Shown: in pieces, positions 23,284 to 31,771 of the stretch
Layout: each line of letters opens with the position of its first letter
Position numbering within the stretch: the stretch's first letter is position 1
NCBI RefSeq assembly: GCF_017573505.1
Contig: NZ_JAGEOJ010000037.1
Location: forward strand, 17,878-81,877
Direction: 5' to 3'
Origin: Actinomadura barringtoniae
GTDB lineage: Bacteria; Actinomycetota; Actinomycetes; Streptosporangiales; Streptosporangiaceae
DNA: 64,000 nt
Notes under the pieces: generated by a model
What the model was told of the DNA's origin: nothing
The model's database searches: none
What the model saw: only the letters and a program-made list of their open reading frames with translations
Position numbers and translations under genes: made by a program

Positions 23284-23306
23284 CCCCGTTCAGTTCAGGC
23301 GAGCCG

Positions 23307-24269
23307 TCAATCCAGCGGCGAGACGGTCCAGCCGTTGCGCTCGCGGCAGGCGCGGACGATCTCGGGGTCGGGCGTCCCGGTGACCAGCAGCCGCATGCCG
23401 GGCTTGCGCACGGGGTCGTGGTCGTAGGTCAGCGCCCGCAGCTCGGCCGGGGTGACGACCGCGATCGTCGCCTCGTGCCGTTCGATGGCGTCGGCCAGCG
23501 GGCCCACCCCGGACCCGGCCGTCGCGGCGAACGTGGCGCCGTGCGTCAGGCACAGGTCGATCAGCCCGACCCAGGTCGCGACCGGCAGTTCGCGGCGGCC
23601 GCAGACCAGCACGTCGGACTCGCCCATCCCGACCGAGCCCGCCAGCCGGTAGAGATCGGCGAGGCGGTCGGCGTGGGTGAACTCCTCCGGCGGGTCGCAC
23701 AGTCGCAGCGCCAGGTCGCCCAGCGGATCGATCCCCGCGTCCAGTGGTCCGGCCTCCCCCTCGGCGGCCGGTTCTCCGGACACGGATCTTCCCGCCGACA
23801 CCAGGCGCGCGAACGGGGTCGCCCCCGGCGCCTCGCCGAACGCGAAGACCTGGCGTACATAGGAACGCTCGGTGGCGGCGAGCGACGCGGCCGCCGTCTC
23901 CCCGCCGGTGAGCAGGAAGCGCGCGCCGCAGTCGGTCATCATCCGGGCCAGCTCGCTCGCCGAGCCGCCGGGCGGCAGCGGCACTGGCACGGCGCCGGCG
24001 GCGGTCACGGTGTGCAGGGCGAGCGTGAAGTCGCAGGCGCCCTCCAGATGGATCGCGCCCACGTCGCCGGGCCGGACGCCGCGCCGCAGCAGCCCCGCGG
24101 CGGCCGCGGGCACGACCGCGGCGAGCCTGGAAAAGCCGAGCTCCTGGCGCGCGTCCCGGACGGCGGCACGGTCGCCGTGCCGGACGGCGTTCTCCCGGAC
24201 GGCCCCGATGACCGTGCGGGTGACCGTCGCGTCGGAGACGGTCACCTGACCGGCCTCGTCGCTGAACAT
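23307..24269 (-). CDS. Truncated/degenerate AMP-ligase-like protein
   Basis: 320 aa. It aligns by pattern with the N-terminal domain of acyl-AMP ligases: AVRENAVRHGDRAAVRD, GVRPGDVGAIHLEGACDFTLALHTVTAAGAVPVPLPPG and ARFLLTGGETAAASL parallel its upstream neighbour. The ATP-binding Thr/Ser-Gly-rich motif is absent (the equivalent place reads DLALRLCDPPEEFTH), and the protein ends about 200 residues early, before the adenylate-binding and C-terminal domains. It cannot be a conventional ligase. The start is set at ATG 24269, 6 nt after GAGGGA; ATGs at 24287 and 24326 are alternatives. It is co-directional with the full-length paralogue 83 bp upstream. Either a decaying duplicate or a non-catalytic partner. 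Confidence 0.75.
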   Translation of the reverse strand: MFSDEAGQVTVSDATVTRTVIGAVRENAVRHGDRAAVRDARQELGFSRLAAVVPAAAAGLLRRGVRPGDVGAIHLEGACDFTLALHTVTAAGAVPVPLPPGGSASELARMMTDCGARFLLTGGETAAASLAATERSYVRQVFAFGEAPGATPFARLVSAGRSVSGEPAAEGEAGPLDAGIDPLGDLALRLCDPPEEFTHADRLADLYRLAGSVGMGESDVLVCGRRELPVATWVGLIDLCLTHGATFAATAGSGVGPLADAIERHEATIAVVTPAELRALTYDHDPVRKPGMRLLVTGTPDPEIVRACRERNGWTVSPLD

Positions 24270-24352
24270 GCGGTCTCCCTCGAGCATGCCCCGACGGTAC
24301 GTGCCCCGCAGGTACCGCCACATCATCAGGAATGTGTACGCGGGTGTGTAGC

Positions 24353-25957
24353 TCACTGCCTTCGATGGCTGCGCGGCGTGGGCGTGGTCGGCGGCGTGGG
24401 CGTGGTCGGCGGCGTGGGCGTGGTCGGCGGCGTGGGCGTCGGGTCGGCGCGCAGCCCGGCGCGTTCGAGCAGGGCGCGGCGCAGCACCCGGCCACTCGGC
24501 GACCGCGGGATCACGTCGACCTCGTGGACGGCGAGCACCGACCGGTAGGCCGGGACGTGCCCGTTGACGTAGGCGAGCAGGTCGTCGCCCGAGACCGGCT
24601 CGGCGAGCACGACGAAGGCGTGCGGCACCAGGCCGAGGTCGGGGTCGGGCGCGGGGGCGAGCACCGCGTCCCGCACGGCCGGGTGGGCGGCCAGCACCGC
24701 CTCCGGCTCGGCGGGCGGTTCGGGCCGTCCCTCGCCGAGGCGGCCGAGGATGAAGATGCGGCCGTGCTCGTCGGCGAACGCCGAGTCGCCCGTCGGCAGC
24801 CATCTGATCTTGCCCGTGCCGGCGACCGGCAGCCGCAGGCACAGCTCCCCGGCCTGGTAGGCGGGCTGGTCGGTGCCGGTGGCCGGGTCGACGACCCGCC
24901 AGGTCACGCCGGGCAGGCCGCGGCCGACCGAGTCGAACGTGCCCTCCTCGGCGGCGCGCAGGTTGAGGTGGGTGAGTCCGGAGGCCTCCGCCAGCCCGTA
25001 CGCCTGGCGCACGGGGCAGCCGAGGCGGGTCGCACAGGCGCGGGCCACCTCCGCGCGCAGCGGGCCGCCGGTGCTGACCACCGCGCGCAGCGAGCGCAGG
25101 TTGTAGCGGGGCACGGCGCGGTCGAACGCGAGGATCTCGACCATGCGCGGCGGCACGAGCGCGACCGTCACCCGGTGGTCCTGGATGGCGCGCAGCTGGT
25201 CGTGCCGCCCGGCGCCCGACTGGGTGACGACGGTGGCGCCGAGCCGCAGCGCGGGGTTGAGGATCCCGTTCAGGCCGAGGACGTCGGCGAACGGCAGCGC
25301 GGAGAACACCACGTCGGACGAGCCGAGCATGCCCGCCTCGCCGAGCCGCACCAGGCCGCCGACCACGTCGGCGTGCGTGAGCGGGATCAGCCGCGCGGGG
25401 CCGGTGGTGCCGCGCGTGCAGGCCAGGATCGCGGCGTCGGCGGCGGGGCTGACGGCCAGCTCGGGCGCCGCCTCCCCGGTGTGGAGCAGGTCGAACGGCT
25501 CCACGTCGGGTTCGGCGCCGAAGCACAGGACCCGTTCGACGCCGGCGGACTTGGCCGCCTCCTGGGCGAGGTCGAGCAGCACCGGCCAGGTGATCAGGGC
25601 GGCGGCGCCCGCGGCGGCCATCAGCCGCCCGAGCTCCGGCGCGGGCACGGTCGGCCGCACCGGCAGCGGGACCGCGCCGGCGGCGATGACCGAGTGCAGG
25701 GCCACGGCGAACTCTGGGCTGTCGGGCAGGTAGAGCGCGATGACGGTGCCCGCGCCCAGTCCTTCCTTGACGAGCCCGGCGGCGGCCGATCCGACCGCCG
25801 CCGCGAGGTCGCCGTGGGACAGGGAGCGACCCGAGGTGGCGTCCACCAGCGCGGGGCGTTCACCCAGGTCGGGATCCGCACCCACCGCGCCGAAGACCGC
25901 CTGGGTCACGGTGACCGCGGGTACGGCGCCCACCGGTTCCGGACCTATGGAGATCAT
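24353..25957 (-). CDS. AMP-dependent synthetase/ligase-like protein with altered catalytic motifs
   Basis: 534 aa. It has the full ANL-superfamily outline: N-terminal acyl/ATP domain and a short C-terminal domain. Key motifs are altered: the P-loop reads TRGTTGPARLI instead of the usual SGTTGxPKG; the YGxTE motif reads YGLAEAS; and the C-terminal catalytic lysine motif PSGKxxRR reads PSGRVLRR, an Arg replacing the Lys needed for adenylation. WLPTGDSAFADEHGR retains the TGD Asp. The tail (about 510-534) is a Thr/Pro repeat encoded by 18-bp DNA repeats. The substrate is unknown; activity is doubtful. Neighbours are a second, more degenerate paralogue downstream and a LuxR/ATPase regulator upstream, all on the same strand. 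ATG 25957 is the first good start. Confidence 0.8.
   Translation of the reverse strand: MISIGPEPVGAVPAVTVTQAVFGAVGADPDLGERPALVDATSGRSLSHGDLAAAVGSAAAGLVKEGLGAGTVIALYLPDSPEFAVALHSVIAAGAVPLPVRPTVPAPELGRLMAAAGAAALITWPVLLDLAQEAAKSAGVERVLCFGAEPDVEPFDLLHTGEAAPELAVSPAADAAILACTRGTTGPARLIPLTHADVVGGLVRLGEAGMLGSSDVVFSALPFADVLGLNGILNPALRLGATVVTQSGAGRHDQLRAIQDHRVTVALVPPRMVEILAFDRAVPRYNLRSLRAVVSTGGPLRAEVARACATRLGCPVRQAYGLAEASGLTHLNLRAAEEGTFDSVGRGLPGVTWRVVDPATGTDQPAYQAGELCLRLPVAGTGKIRWLPTGDSAFADEHGRIFILGRLGEGRPEPPAEPEAVLAAHPAVRDAVLAPAPDPDLGLVPHAFVVLAEPVSGDDLLAYVNGHVPAYRSVLAVHEVDVIPRSPSGRVLRRALLERAGLRADPTPTPPTTPTPPTTPTPPTTPTPRSHRRQ
24375..24440. repeat. 18-bp tandem repeats in AMP-ligase C-terminus
   Basis: The unit GGCGTGGGCGTGGTCGGC (+ strand) repeats three times exactly at 24375-24428, with a partial fourth copy to 24440. 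On the coding strand it encodes a Thr/Pro hexapeptide (TPTPPT). Copy number is likely to vary among strains. Confidence 0.9.
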
Positions 25958-25991
25958 GGTGCGACGCTACGGGCGCCGGGGCGGCCCGCGC

Positions 25992-26009
25992 ATGCACCGG
26001 AATGTGCAT
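25992..26009. promoter_or_regulatory. Inverted repeat ATGCAC-N6-GTGCAT upstream of AMP-ligase gene
   Basis: A perfect 6-bp inverted repeat with a 6-bp spacer lies 35 bp before the minus-strand ATG at 25957, inside the 122-bp gap below the LuxR-type regulator gene. It is a candidate operator for an autoregulator or for the adjacent regulator. A 10-mer ATGTGTACGC nearby (26047-26056) also occurs before the second ligase gene (24332-24341). Confidence 0.4.
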
Positions 26010-26079
26010 CCGGGGTCGTATCCCGCCGCCGCGCGGCGGGACGGGCATGTGTACGCACCTGACGCGGCGGCACGTCACA

Positions 26080-28647
26080 TCACTCGTCCGGGATGTTCTC
26101 GACGGCCCAGGCGGCGACCTGGGCGCGCGAGGAGAAGCCGAGCTTGGTCAGGATGTTGGTGACGTGCCGGGCGACGGTCGCGGGGCTGATGACCAGTTCG
26201 TCGGCGATCCCCCGGTTGCTGAGCCCGCGCGCGACCAGCCGCACGATCTCGCGTTCGCGGGCGGTGAGCGTGCTCGGCGGTGTCACCGGCGTGGCCAGCG
26301 GCCGTCCGGTCTCGGGCCGCGGTCCCGGCTTGGCCTGTCCGTGCGGCTCGGTCTCCTCCGGCCGTTCGGGGCCTGCGGGAGAACGCGGCGCGGGGACCGC
26401 ACCAGGCTCGGGGGCGCGCAGCGCGTAGCGGACGGCGTCGTCGGAGGAGGTCGCCAGCCCCTCGCCCCACAGCTGTGCCACCAGTGGCTCGCCGAGCCGT
26501 TTGCGGAGCGGCTCCAGGGTCGCCTCCAGCCGCGCGCCGGTCCCGGCCCGGCCGCCCGCCGCCTCGCGCAGCGCGTGCGCGGCGCCGCCGAGCGTGACGG
26601 CGCCACGGTCGTCGCCCTCGGCCGCCAGCAGCATGGCGAACGTCTCCAGGGCGCGGGCGACGTCGAGCCGGATGCCGCTCGCGCGGCTCAGCCCGATGCT
26701 GGCGGTGAGCGCCTCCCGGGCCGCCCGCAGGTCGCCCTGCTCCAGCGCGACCCGGCCGATCCCGGCGTGGGCGCGGGCCAGCTCGGGCCGGGCGTCGATC
26801 TCGTCCAGGATCGGCAGCACGTCGGTGTAGTGGGCGCGCGCGGCGGCCGGATCGCCGCGCAGCTCGGCGAGCCTGCCGAGGCCGATCAGCGCGGCCGAGG
26901 CGCCCCAGAGCTGCCCGATCTCCCGCATGGTCGCCAGCCCCGACTCCAGCAGTTCGCGCGCCTCCCGCAGCCTGCCGCGCCTGATCTGCAGGTAGCCGCG
27001 TGAGGTCAGCGAGTACGCGCGGTTCCACTCCTGGCCGGGGGCGGCGGCCAGGGCGTCGGCCTCGTCCAGCCGTTCGACCGCCTCGTTCAGGCGGCCGGCG
27101 CGGCTGAGCGACTCGGCCAGCGCGATCAGCGCGCTGGCCTCCATGAACGCGTCGTCGGCCTTGCGGCAGGGCTCGATCGCCTCGGAGGCGAACTCGCCCG
27201 CCTGGGAGTAATCGCGGGCGCCGATGCCCAGCTGCGCCCGGCTGGCCAGGGCCGGGCCGCGCACGTAGGCCGGGAGGTCGGCGCCCAGGGCCAGGAAGCG
27301 ATCGGTCCACTCGGCCCATTCGGCGACGCGCCCGCGCACGATCCAATACGTGCGCAACGCGGTGCAGATCCGCAGCCCGGCCTCGATCTCACCACGTTCC
27401 AACGACCAGGCCAGGGCCGCCCTGACATTGCCGACCTCGACGTCGTAGCGGCGGAACAGCGCGATGCGCTCCGACCAGGGGCCGCGCCGTTCGGCCAGCG
27501 CGAGCTCGCCGTGCCGCTCGGCGATCTCCAGGATCGCGTCGCGGTGCCGGTCGTGGGCCGCCTCAGTCTCGCCCGCGGCGGTGAGCCGCTCGGCCGCGTA
27601 CTGCCTGATGCTGTCCAGCTGCCGGAACCGCACCTCGCCCGCGACCTCACCGGCGATCGCGACCAGCGACTTGTCCACCAGGGCGGTCAACAGGTCCAGG
27701 ATGTCCTCGGCGGGCAGCCCGTCCCCGGCGCACACCTGCTCGGCCTGGTCCAGGCTCCAGCCCGCGAAGACCGACAGCCGCCGCAGCAGCACCCGTTCGG
27801 GCTCGGACAGCAGCTCGTGGCTCCAGTCGATCGCGGCGCGCAGCGTGCGCTGGCGCAGCGGCGCGGTCCGGTCGCCGGTGCTGAGCAGCTTGAACCGGTC
27901 GGCGAGGCGGCCCGCGATCTGCTCGACCGACAGCACCCGGATCCGGGCGGCGGCCAGCTCCAGCGCCAGCGGCACCCCGTCCAGCGCCCGGCTGATCTCG
28001 CCGACCGCGTCCTCCACCCCGTCCGGGCCGCCGCGCGCGCCCGAGCCCGGCCCGGCGCCGGCGAACCCGGGGCGGATCGCGGCGGCGCGGGCCAGGAAGA
28101 GCTCGGCGCCCTCGGCGGGCTCCAGCGGCGGGACCCGCCACACGTTCTCCCCCGCCATCCGCAGCGGCTCGCGGCTGGTCGCCAGCACCCACAACCGCGG
28201 GCAGCGGGCCAGCAGCACCCGGGTGAGGTCGGCGCACTCGTCGACCAGGTGCTCGCAGTTGTCCAGCACGAGCAGCACCTCGCGCGGCCTCAGCGCGTCG
28301 GCGAGGGTGTCGGCCACCGGCCGGGTGTCCTCCTCGGCCACCCCCAGGACGGCCGCGGCCTTGCGCGGCACCTGGTCGAGCCCGTCGGGCGCCACGTCGG
28401 CGAGCTCGACGAACCACACGCCGTCGGGGTAGGAGCCCAGCAGCGAGTGCGCGACGTGCACCGCCAGCCGCGTCTTGCCGATGCCGCCCGGTCCGCACAG
28501 CGTCACCGCCCGTACCGACTCCAGCAGGTCGCGCAGGTCGGCCACGTCCCGTTCGCGGCCGACGAAGTCGTTCGGTTCGACGGGGAGGTTCGTGGCGGCG
28601 TTCGGATCGTCGTCAGCATGAGAGTCAGGAGCGTTCTGCAGTGTCAT
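26080..28647 (-). CDS. Large LuxR-family transcriptional regulator with STAND-type ATPase and TPR region
   Basis: 855 aa. An N-terminal AAA/NB-ARC-like ATPase has Walker A GPGGIGKTR (52-60), Walker B VLLVLDNCEHL and sensor ATSREPL. A long helical TPR-like middle (about 390-740) follows, then a Pro/Arg-rich linker and a C-terminal LuxR helix-turn-helix (about 790-850: LTAREREIVRLVARGLSNRGIADELV and ISPATVARHVTNIL). This architecture is common in AfsR/MalT-like actinobacterial activators, which sense a ligand or partner through the TPR part and bind DNA when ATP-bound. ATG 28647 gives the natural start; an ATG 48 bp upstream is possible. It lies upstream of two AMP-ligase-like genes on the same strand, plausible targets. 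It is divergent from the SMC-like cluster, and the 241-bp gap carries a CAGGCCGCGCCC triplet repeat. Confidence 0.9.
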   Translation of the reverse strand: MTLQNAPDSHADDDPNAATNLPVEPNDFVGRERDVADLRDLLESVRAVTLCGPGGIGKTRLAVHVAHSLLGSYPDGVWFVELADVAPDGLDQVPRKAAAVLGVAEEDTRPVADTLADALRPREVLLVLDNCEHLVDECADLTRVLLARCPRLWVLATSREPLRMAGENVWRVPPLEPAEGAELFLARAAAIRPGFAGAGPGSGARGGPDGVEDAVGEISRALDGVPLALELAAARIRVLSVEQIAGRLADRFKLLSTGDRTAPLRQRTLRAAIDWSHELLSEPERVLLRRLSVFAGWSLDQAEQVCAGDGLPAEDILDLLTALVDKSLVAIAGEVAGEVRFRQLDSIRQYAAERLTAAGETEAAHDRHRDAILEIAERHGELALAERRGPWSERIALFRRYDVEVGNVRAALAWSLERGEIEAGLRICTALRTYWIVRGRVAEWAEWTDRFLALGADLPAYVRGPALASRAQLGIGARDYSQAGEFASEAIEPCRKADDAFMEASALIALAESLSRAGRLNEAVERLDEADALAAAPGQEWNRAYSLTSRGYLQIRRGRLREARELLESGLATMREIGQLWGASAALIGLGRLAELRGDPAAARAHYTDVLPILDEIDARPELARAHAGIGRVALEQGDLRAAREALTASIGLSRASGIRLDVARALETFAMLLAAEGDDRGAVTLGGAAHALREAAGGRAGTGARLEATLEPLRKRLGEPLVAQLWGEGLATSSDDAVRYALRAPEPGAVPAPRSPAGPERPEETEPHGQAKPGPRPETGRPLATPVTPPSTLTAREREIVRLVARGLSNRGIADELVISPATVARHVTNILTKLGFSSRAQVAAWAVENIPDE

Positions 28648-28888
28648 GCGCCCACATCTGTCGAAGGTCTGGCCCGTACATCCCCATGTGGTCACTGCGA
28701 GTTTGACATCCGCTACCGGGCACCGTCTCCGGTTTCCGGGTGTTGCCTATCTTCCTTCTCTTTACCCAGGCCGCGCCCAGGCCGCGCCCAGGCCGCGCCC
28801 GCTCCGGAACGAGCCGGACCCGCTCTGGAACACGCCGGAAGTGATCCGATTCCACCTTCGGGGCCTGGTGGCCGTACCGTGGTTCGCC

Positions 28889-30112
28889 GTGTCGGCTACC
28901 CCCGAGCAAGAGAGCGGCGACGCCCCCAGCCTTGACGACGTGCTGGTGGGCGAGGCCGTGCTGGGGGTCTACCGGCAGATGTTCGCCGCGCTGGCCCGCG
29001 ACGGCGGCGCCGTGGTGGACGACCCGGAGCTGGTCGACGTGGCCGAGACGCTGCTGGCCGCGTTCGCCGACGCCGGGGAGGACGGGCTGAGCCGCGAGCA
29101 GATGCGCTACGTCTGCCGCCGCTATCCCAATGAGGTCTTCGAGAACCGCCTGCGCGTGCTGAAGGGCCTCGGCGCGATCCGCGAGGTGTTCCCCAAGCCC
29201 AACCAGCTGCGCTATCGAGCCTCGTTCACCAGCGTGGTCGGGCTGATGTTCGTCCGGCGGATGATGCTGGACGGCGGCCAGAGCGAGATGCACCGGCTGC
29301 TGGCCCTGGAGCAGCTGAACGTGGCCGACCCGCGGATGACCCCCGACCAGGCGCGGGCCGGGGCCGAGGGGCTGGCGCGGGCGTTCCGGCTGTGGAGCGT
29401 GGAGCTGCTCACGCTGACCAATGGAACGATCGAGGAGCTGCGCGAGCAGGCGCCCAAGCTGTGGGGCACCGAGGAGATCCTGATCCGGGCCGAGCGGCTG
29501 CACGGCGCGATCCTGCGGCGCTGGCCCCAGCTCGACCGCACCTGCACCGAATTGCGGGCGGCCATTTACGCCTATGGGGACGCGTCGCGACGCGCCGCGG
29601 CCCGGCTCTCGGACTCGGCCGGCACCACCCGCAACCTGACGCTGCTGCCGCCCGAGACCTGGCGGACGTTCGCCCGTACCGCCACCCGCGACGACCTGGC
29701 CGCCGTGCTGGACGGGTTCGTGTTCGACGCGGCCGCCCCCTGGCACGAGCCCGCCGCGGTGGTCACGGCGGTGGAGGACGGGCCGCGGGCGACCCCGCCG
29801 CGGCCTGCGCCGCCCCGCCCGTCGGTGCCCGACCACGGCCTGTCGGACGAGACCGGCGGGGACCGGGCCGCGCTGGAACGGCTCCGCGAGATCGCCGAGC
29901 AGGTGCTGCGGGGCCGCGACCGGGTCGCCGTCGAGGAGGTCCTGGACCGCGACTGGGTGGCCGGGCGCCGGATGCTCGCCGACCTGTCCTCGGTGCACCT
30001 GCACCCCGAGCTGCCCTACCGGCTGGTCTGGTCGGACGGACTGGCCGTACGCCCGGACGGCGCCCCCACCTGGATGTCCCCGGGCGTCTTCGAGAGGACC
30101 GGGCCGTCGTGA
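28889..30112 (+). CDS. Kleisin/MukF-like candidate, first gene of SMC-like operon
   Basis: About 407 aa. I do not recognise a named family with certainty. The N-terminal half (about 15-110) is helical and winged-helix-like: LVDVAETLLAAFADAGEDGLSREQMRYVCRRY followed by LRVLKGLGAIREVF. The middle (110-270) is alpha-helical, and after a Pro-rich linker (about 290-320) a second small helical/winged segment (ALERLREIAEQVL to WMSPGVFE) closes the protein. Winged-helix ends joined by helical bundles are the layout of MukF/JetA kleisins, and its position ahead of small winged-helix proteins and an SMC ATPase agrees. The start is uncertain: GTG 28889 is chosen, GTG 28868 is alternative, and a TACCGT -10-like element 9 nt upstream would make it nearly leaderless. 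The stop overlaps the next start (GTGA). Confidence 0.6.
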   Translation: MSATPEQESGDAPSLDDVLVGEAVLGVYRQMFAALARDGGAVVDDPELVDVAETLLAAFADAGEDGLSREQMRYVCRRYPNEVFENRLRVLKGLGAIREVFPKPNQLRYRASFTSVVGLMFVRRMMLDGGQSEMHRLLALEQLNVADPRMTPDQARAGAEGLARAFRLWSVELLTLTNGTIEELREQAPKLWGTEEILIRAERLHGAILRRWPQLDRTCTELRAAIYAYGDASRRAAARLSDSAGTTRNLTLLPPETWRTFARTATRDDLAAVLDGFVFDAAAPWHEPAAVVTAVEDGPRATPPRPAPPRPSVPDHGLSDETGGDRAALERLREIAEQVLRGRDRVAVEEVLDRDWVAGRRMLADLSSVHLHPELPYRLVWSDGLAVRPDGAPTWMSPGVFERTGPS

Positions 30113-31107
30113 GCGAACCCCGCAGTGAACCCCGCGTGGAACCGGACGTGCTGGCGCGGGCGCGTGCCCGGGTGCTCGGCGCGCCGTCGATCCCGGTGTC
30201 GGAGCCGATCCCCGCCGGGATGACCGCGGCCTCCGACGACGCACGGGTCTGGCTGCTGCCCGCCTGGCCGGACGGCGCGACCCCGGCCGTTCTGGAGGAC
30301 TACCAGACCGCCCCGATGCCGCTGGACCGGCCGGGGATGACGCGGCGCGTGCTGGCGGCGGCGCTGCGCTGCTGCTGGACGCGGCTGGACGACGCGCCCT
30401 GGCCGGGCGAGACCGCCACGGTCGCCGCCGTGCTGGAGGTCTACGCGGGCATGACGCGCGGCGACGCGGAGCTGGCCCGCCGCTGGGCGACCGGCGAGCT
30501 GCGGCGCCTGGCCGACACCGCCTGGCTGCTGCTGGACGAGGAGGCCGGAACGCTCCGGCCGGGCCCGCGCGTGGCGATGTGGGCCGACGACTCGCTGGCC
30601 TCCCTCCGCGACCTCCTGCGCCGCCTCCCCCAACCGCCCCAGCCCGAGCCCACCGCTGAAAAGCCCGCCACTGAAAAGCCTGCCGCCGAGCAGCCGCCGG
30701 CAGTCACGCCCGAGGCCGTTGCCGAGGAGCCCAAGGCCACCGCCGAAGAACCCGAGGCCACCGCCGAGGAGCCTCAGGCCGCGGCCGAGGCGCCCGAGGC
30801 CACCGCCGAAGAGCCCGAGGCCGTTGCCGAGGAGCCCCAGGCCACCACCGAGCAGCCCCAGGCCACCACCCAGGAGCCCCAGGCCACCACCGAGCAGCCC
30901 CAGGCCACCACCCAGGAGCCCCAGGCCACCACCGAGCAGCCCCGGGCCACAGCCCAGGAGCCCCAGGCCACCGCCGAGGAGGCCGAGAGCGCCACCGGGG
31001 AGCCCCCGGCTGCGGCCGGGAAGCCCCAGGCCACCGCCCGGGAGCCCGAAGGCGCCGCCGAGGAGCCTCGGGCCACCATCGGGGAGGTCGAGGCTGCCGG
31101 TGAGTGA
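30109..31107 (+). CDS. Small winged-helix (KITE/MukE-like) candidate with long Glu/Ala/Thr/Pro repeat tail
   Basis: 332 aa. Residues about 1-165 form a compact helical domain ending in a helix-wing pattern (TGELRRLADTAWLLLDEEAGTLRPGPRVAMW and SLASLRDLLRRL), reminiscent of MukE/JetB KITE subunits; this is inference from pattern only. Residues about 175-332 are low complexity: repeats of EPQATTEQPQATTQ-type units rich in Glu, Pro, Ala and Thr, likely disordered. GTG 30109 overlaps the preceding stop as GTGA, and its own stop overlaps the next gene by 8 bp, so the products should be made in step. The tail is encoded by degenerate 12-24 bp repeats and is probably length-variable. Confidence 0.6.
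   Translation: MSEPRSEPRVEPDVLARARARVLGAPSIPVSEPIPAGMTAASDDARVWLLPAWPDGATPAVLEDYQTAPMPLDRPGMTRRVLAAALRCCWTRLDDAPWPGETATVAAVLEVYAGMTRGDAELARRWATGELRRLADTAWLLLDEEAGTLRPGPRVAMWADDSLASLRDLLRRLPQPPQPEPTAEKPATEKPAAEQPPAVTPEAVAEEPKATAEEPEATAEEPQAAAEAPEATAEEPEAVAEEPQATTEQPQATTQEPQATTEQPQATTQEPQATTEQPRATAQEPQATAEEAESATGEPPAAAGKPQATAREPEGAAEEPRATIGEVEAAGE
30710..31080 (+). repeat. Degenerate in-frame repeats encoding an EPQATTxQ-type tail
   Basis: Multiple direct repeats of GAGCCCCAGGCCACC-like units fill the 3' third of the second gene of the SMC-like operon. The central part (about 30840-30950) is nearly exact, alternating EQPQATT and QEPQATT codings. The period keeps the reading frame. Confidence 0.85.
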
Positions 31108-31771
31108 GCTGTTCGAGCGGCTGCTGCGGCCGTACGACGAGAAGCGGCGCGCCGAGCTGGTGGCGGCCTACATGGCCGTCGAGCACGCGGCCGAGCCGGT
31201 GCCCGAGGTGCGCTTCCCGGCGCTGCGCGAGCCCGCGCTGCGCCGGACGATCGAGGGCATGCTCGGGCTGACCGGCCGGACGCTGATCCGGTCGGCGCAG
31301 GCCGAGTGGATCTCCGGCTACCGCGACGACGTGACGGCCGGGCTCGGCGCCGACCCGCAGGTCGCGCTGCCGGTCGAGGAACGCGCCGTGCTCGTGCTGG
31401 TGCTGATCCACTCGGTGGCGATCCTGCGCGCGGCCGGGCTGCTCGGCGACGACTCGTGGCTGTCCACCTACCCCACGCCGATGGAGGAGCTGCGGCGCCG
31501 TTCGCAGCTGCCCATCGGAGAGCTGGAGGCGGCGCTGCGGCGGCTGCGCGCGGCGGGGCTGGTGTCGCAGGTCAAGGCGGGCGCCGAGGAGGCGGGCGGC
31601 TTCGTGCCGGGGCCGCAGTTCCATCGGCTCACCGACGCGGCGCGGCGCCGCCTGCAGGAAGAGCTGATCCTGGCCGCCGGGCCGGACTCGCCGCTGGCCG
31701 CGGCGATCCGCGCCCGCAGGCGCGGCACGGTGCAGGTTCGGACAGTGCACGATCGGGGGGAGACGACATGA
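31100..31771 (+). CDS. Winged-helix (KITE/MukE-like) candidate in SMC-like operon
   Basis: 223 aa. Not assignable to a named family by eye. The N-terminal part is helical (LFERLLRPYDEKRRAELVAAY). The C-terminal half shows a winged-helix pattern: VEERAVLVLVLIHSVAILRAAGLL, then TPMEELRRRSQLPIGELEAALRRLRAAGLV, a beta-wing (SQVKAG to FVPGPQFHRLT) and a last helix. Such small tandem winged-helix proteins bind the kleisin in MukBEF and Wadjet complexes. GTG 31100 overlaps the preceding stop by 8 bp, and its TGA overlaps the ATPase ATG (ATGA), so coupling with the SMC ATPase is strong. The role as a KITE subunit is inferred from position, size and fold pattern. Confidence 0.6.
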   Translation: MSELFERLLRPYDEKRRAELVAAYMAVEHAAEPVPEVRFPALREPALRRTIEGMLGLTGRTLIRSAQAEWISGYRDDVTAGLGADPQVALPVEERAVLVLVLIHSVAILRAAGLLGDDSWLSTYPTPMEELRRRSQLPIGELEAALRRLRAAGLVSQVKAGAEEAGGFVPGPQFHRLTDAARRRLQEELILAAGPDSPLAAAIRARRRGTVQVRTVHDRGETT

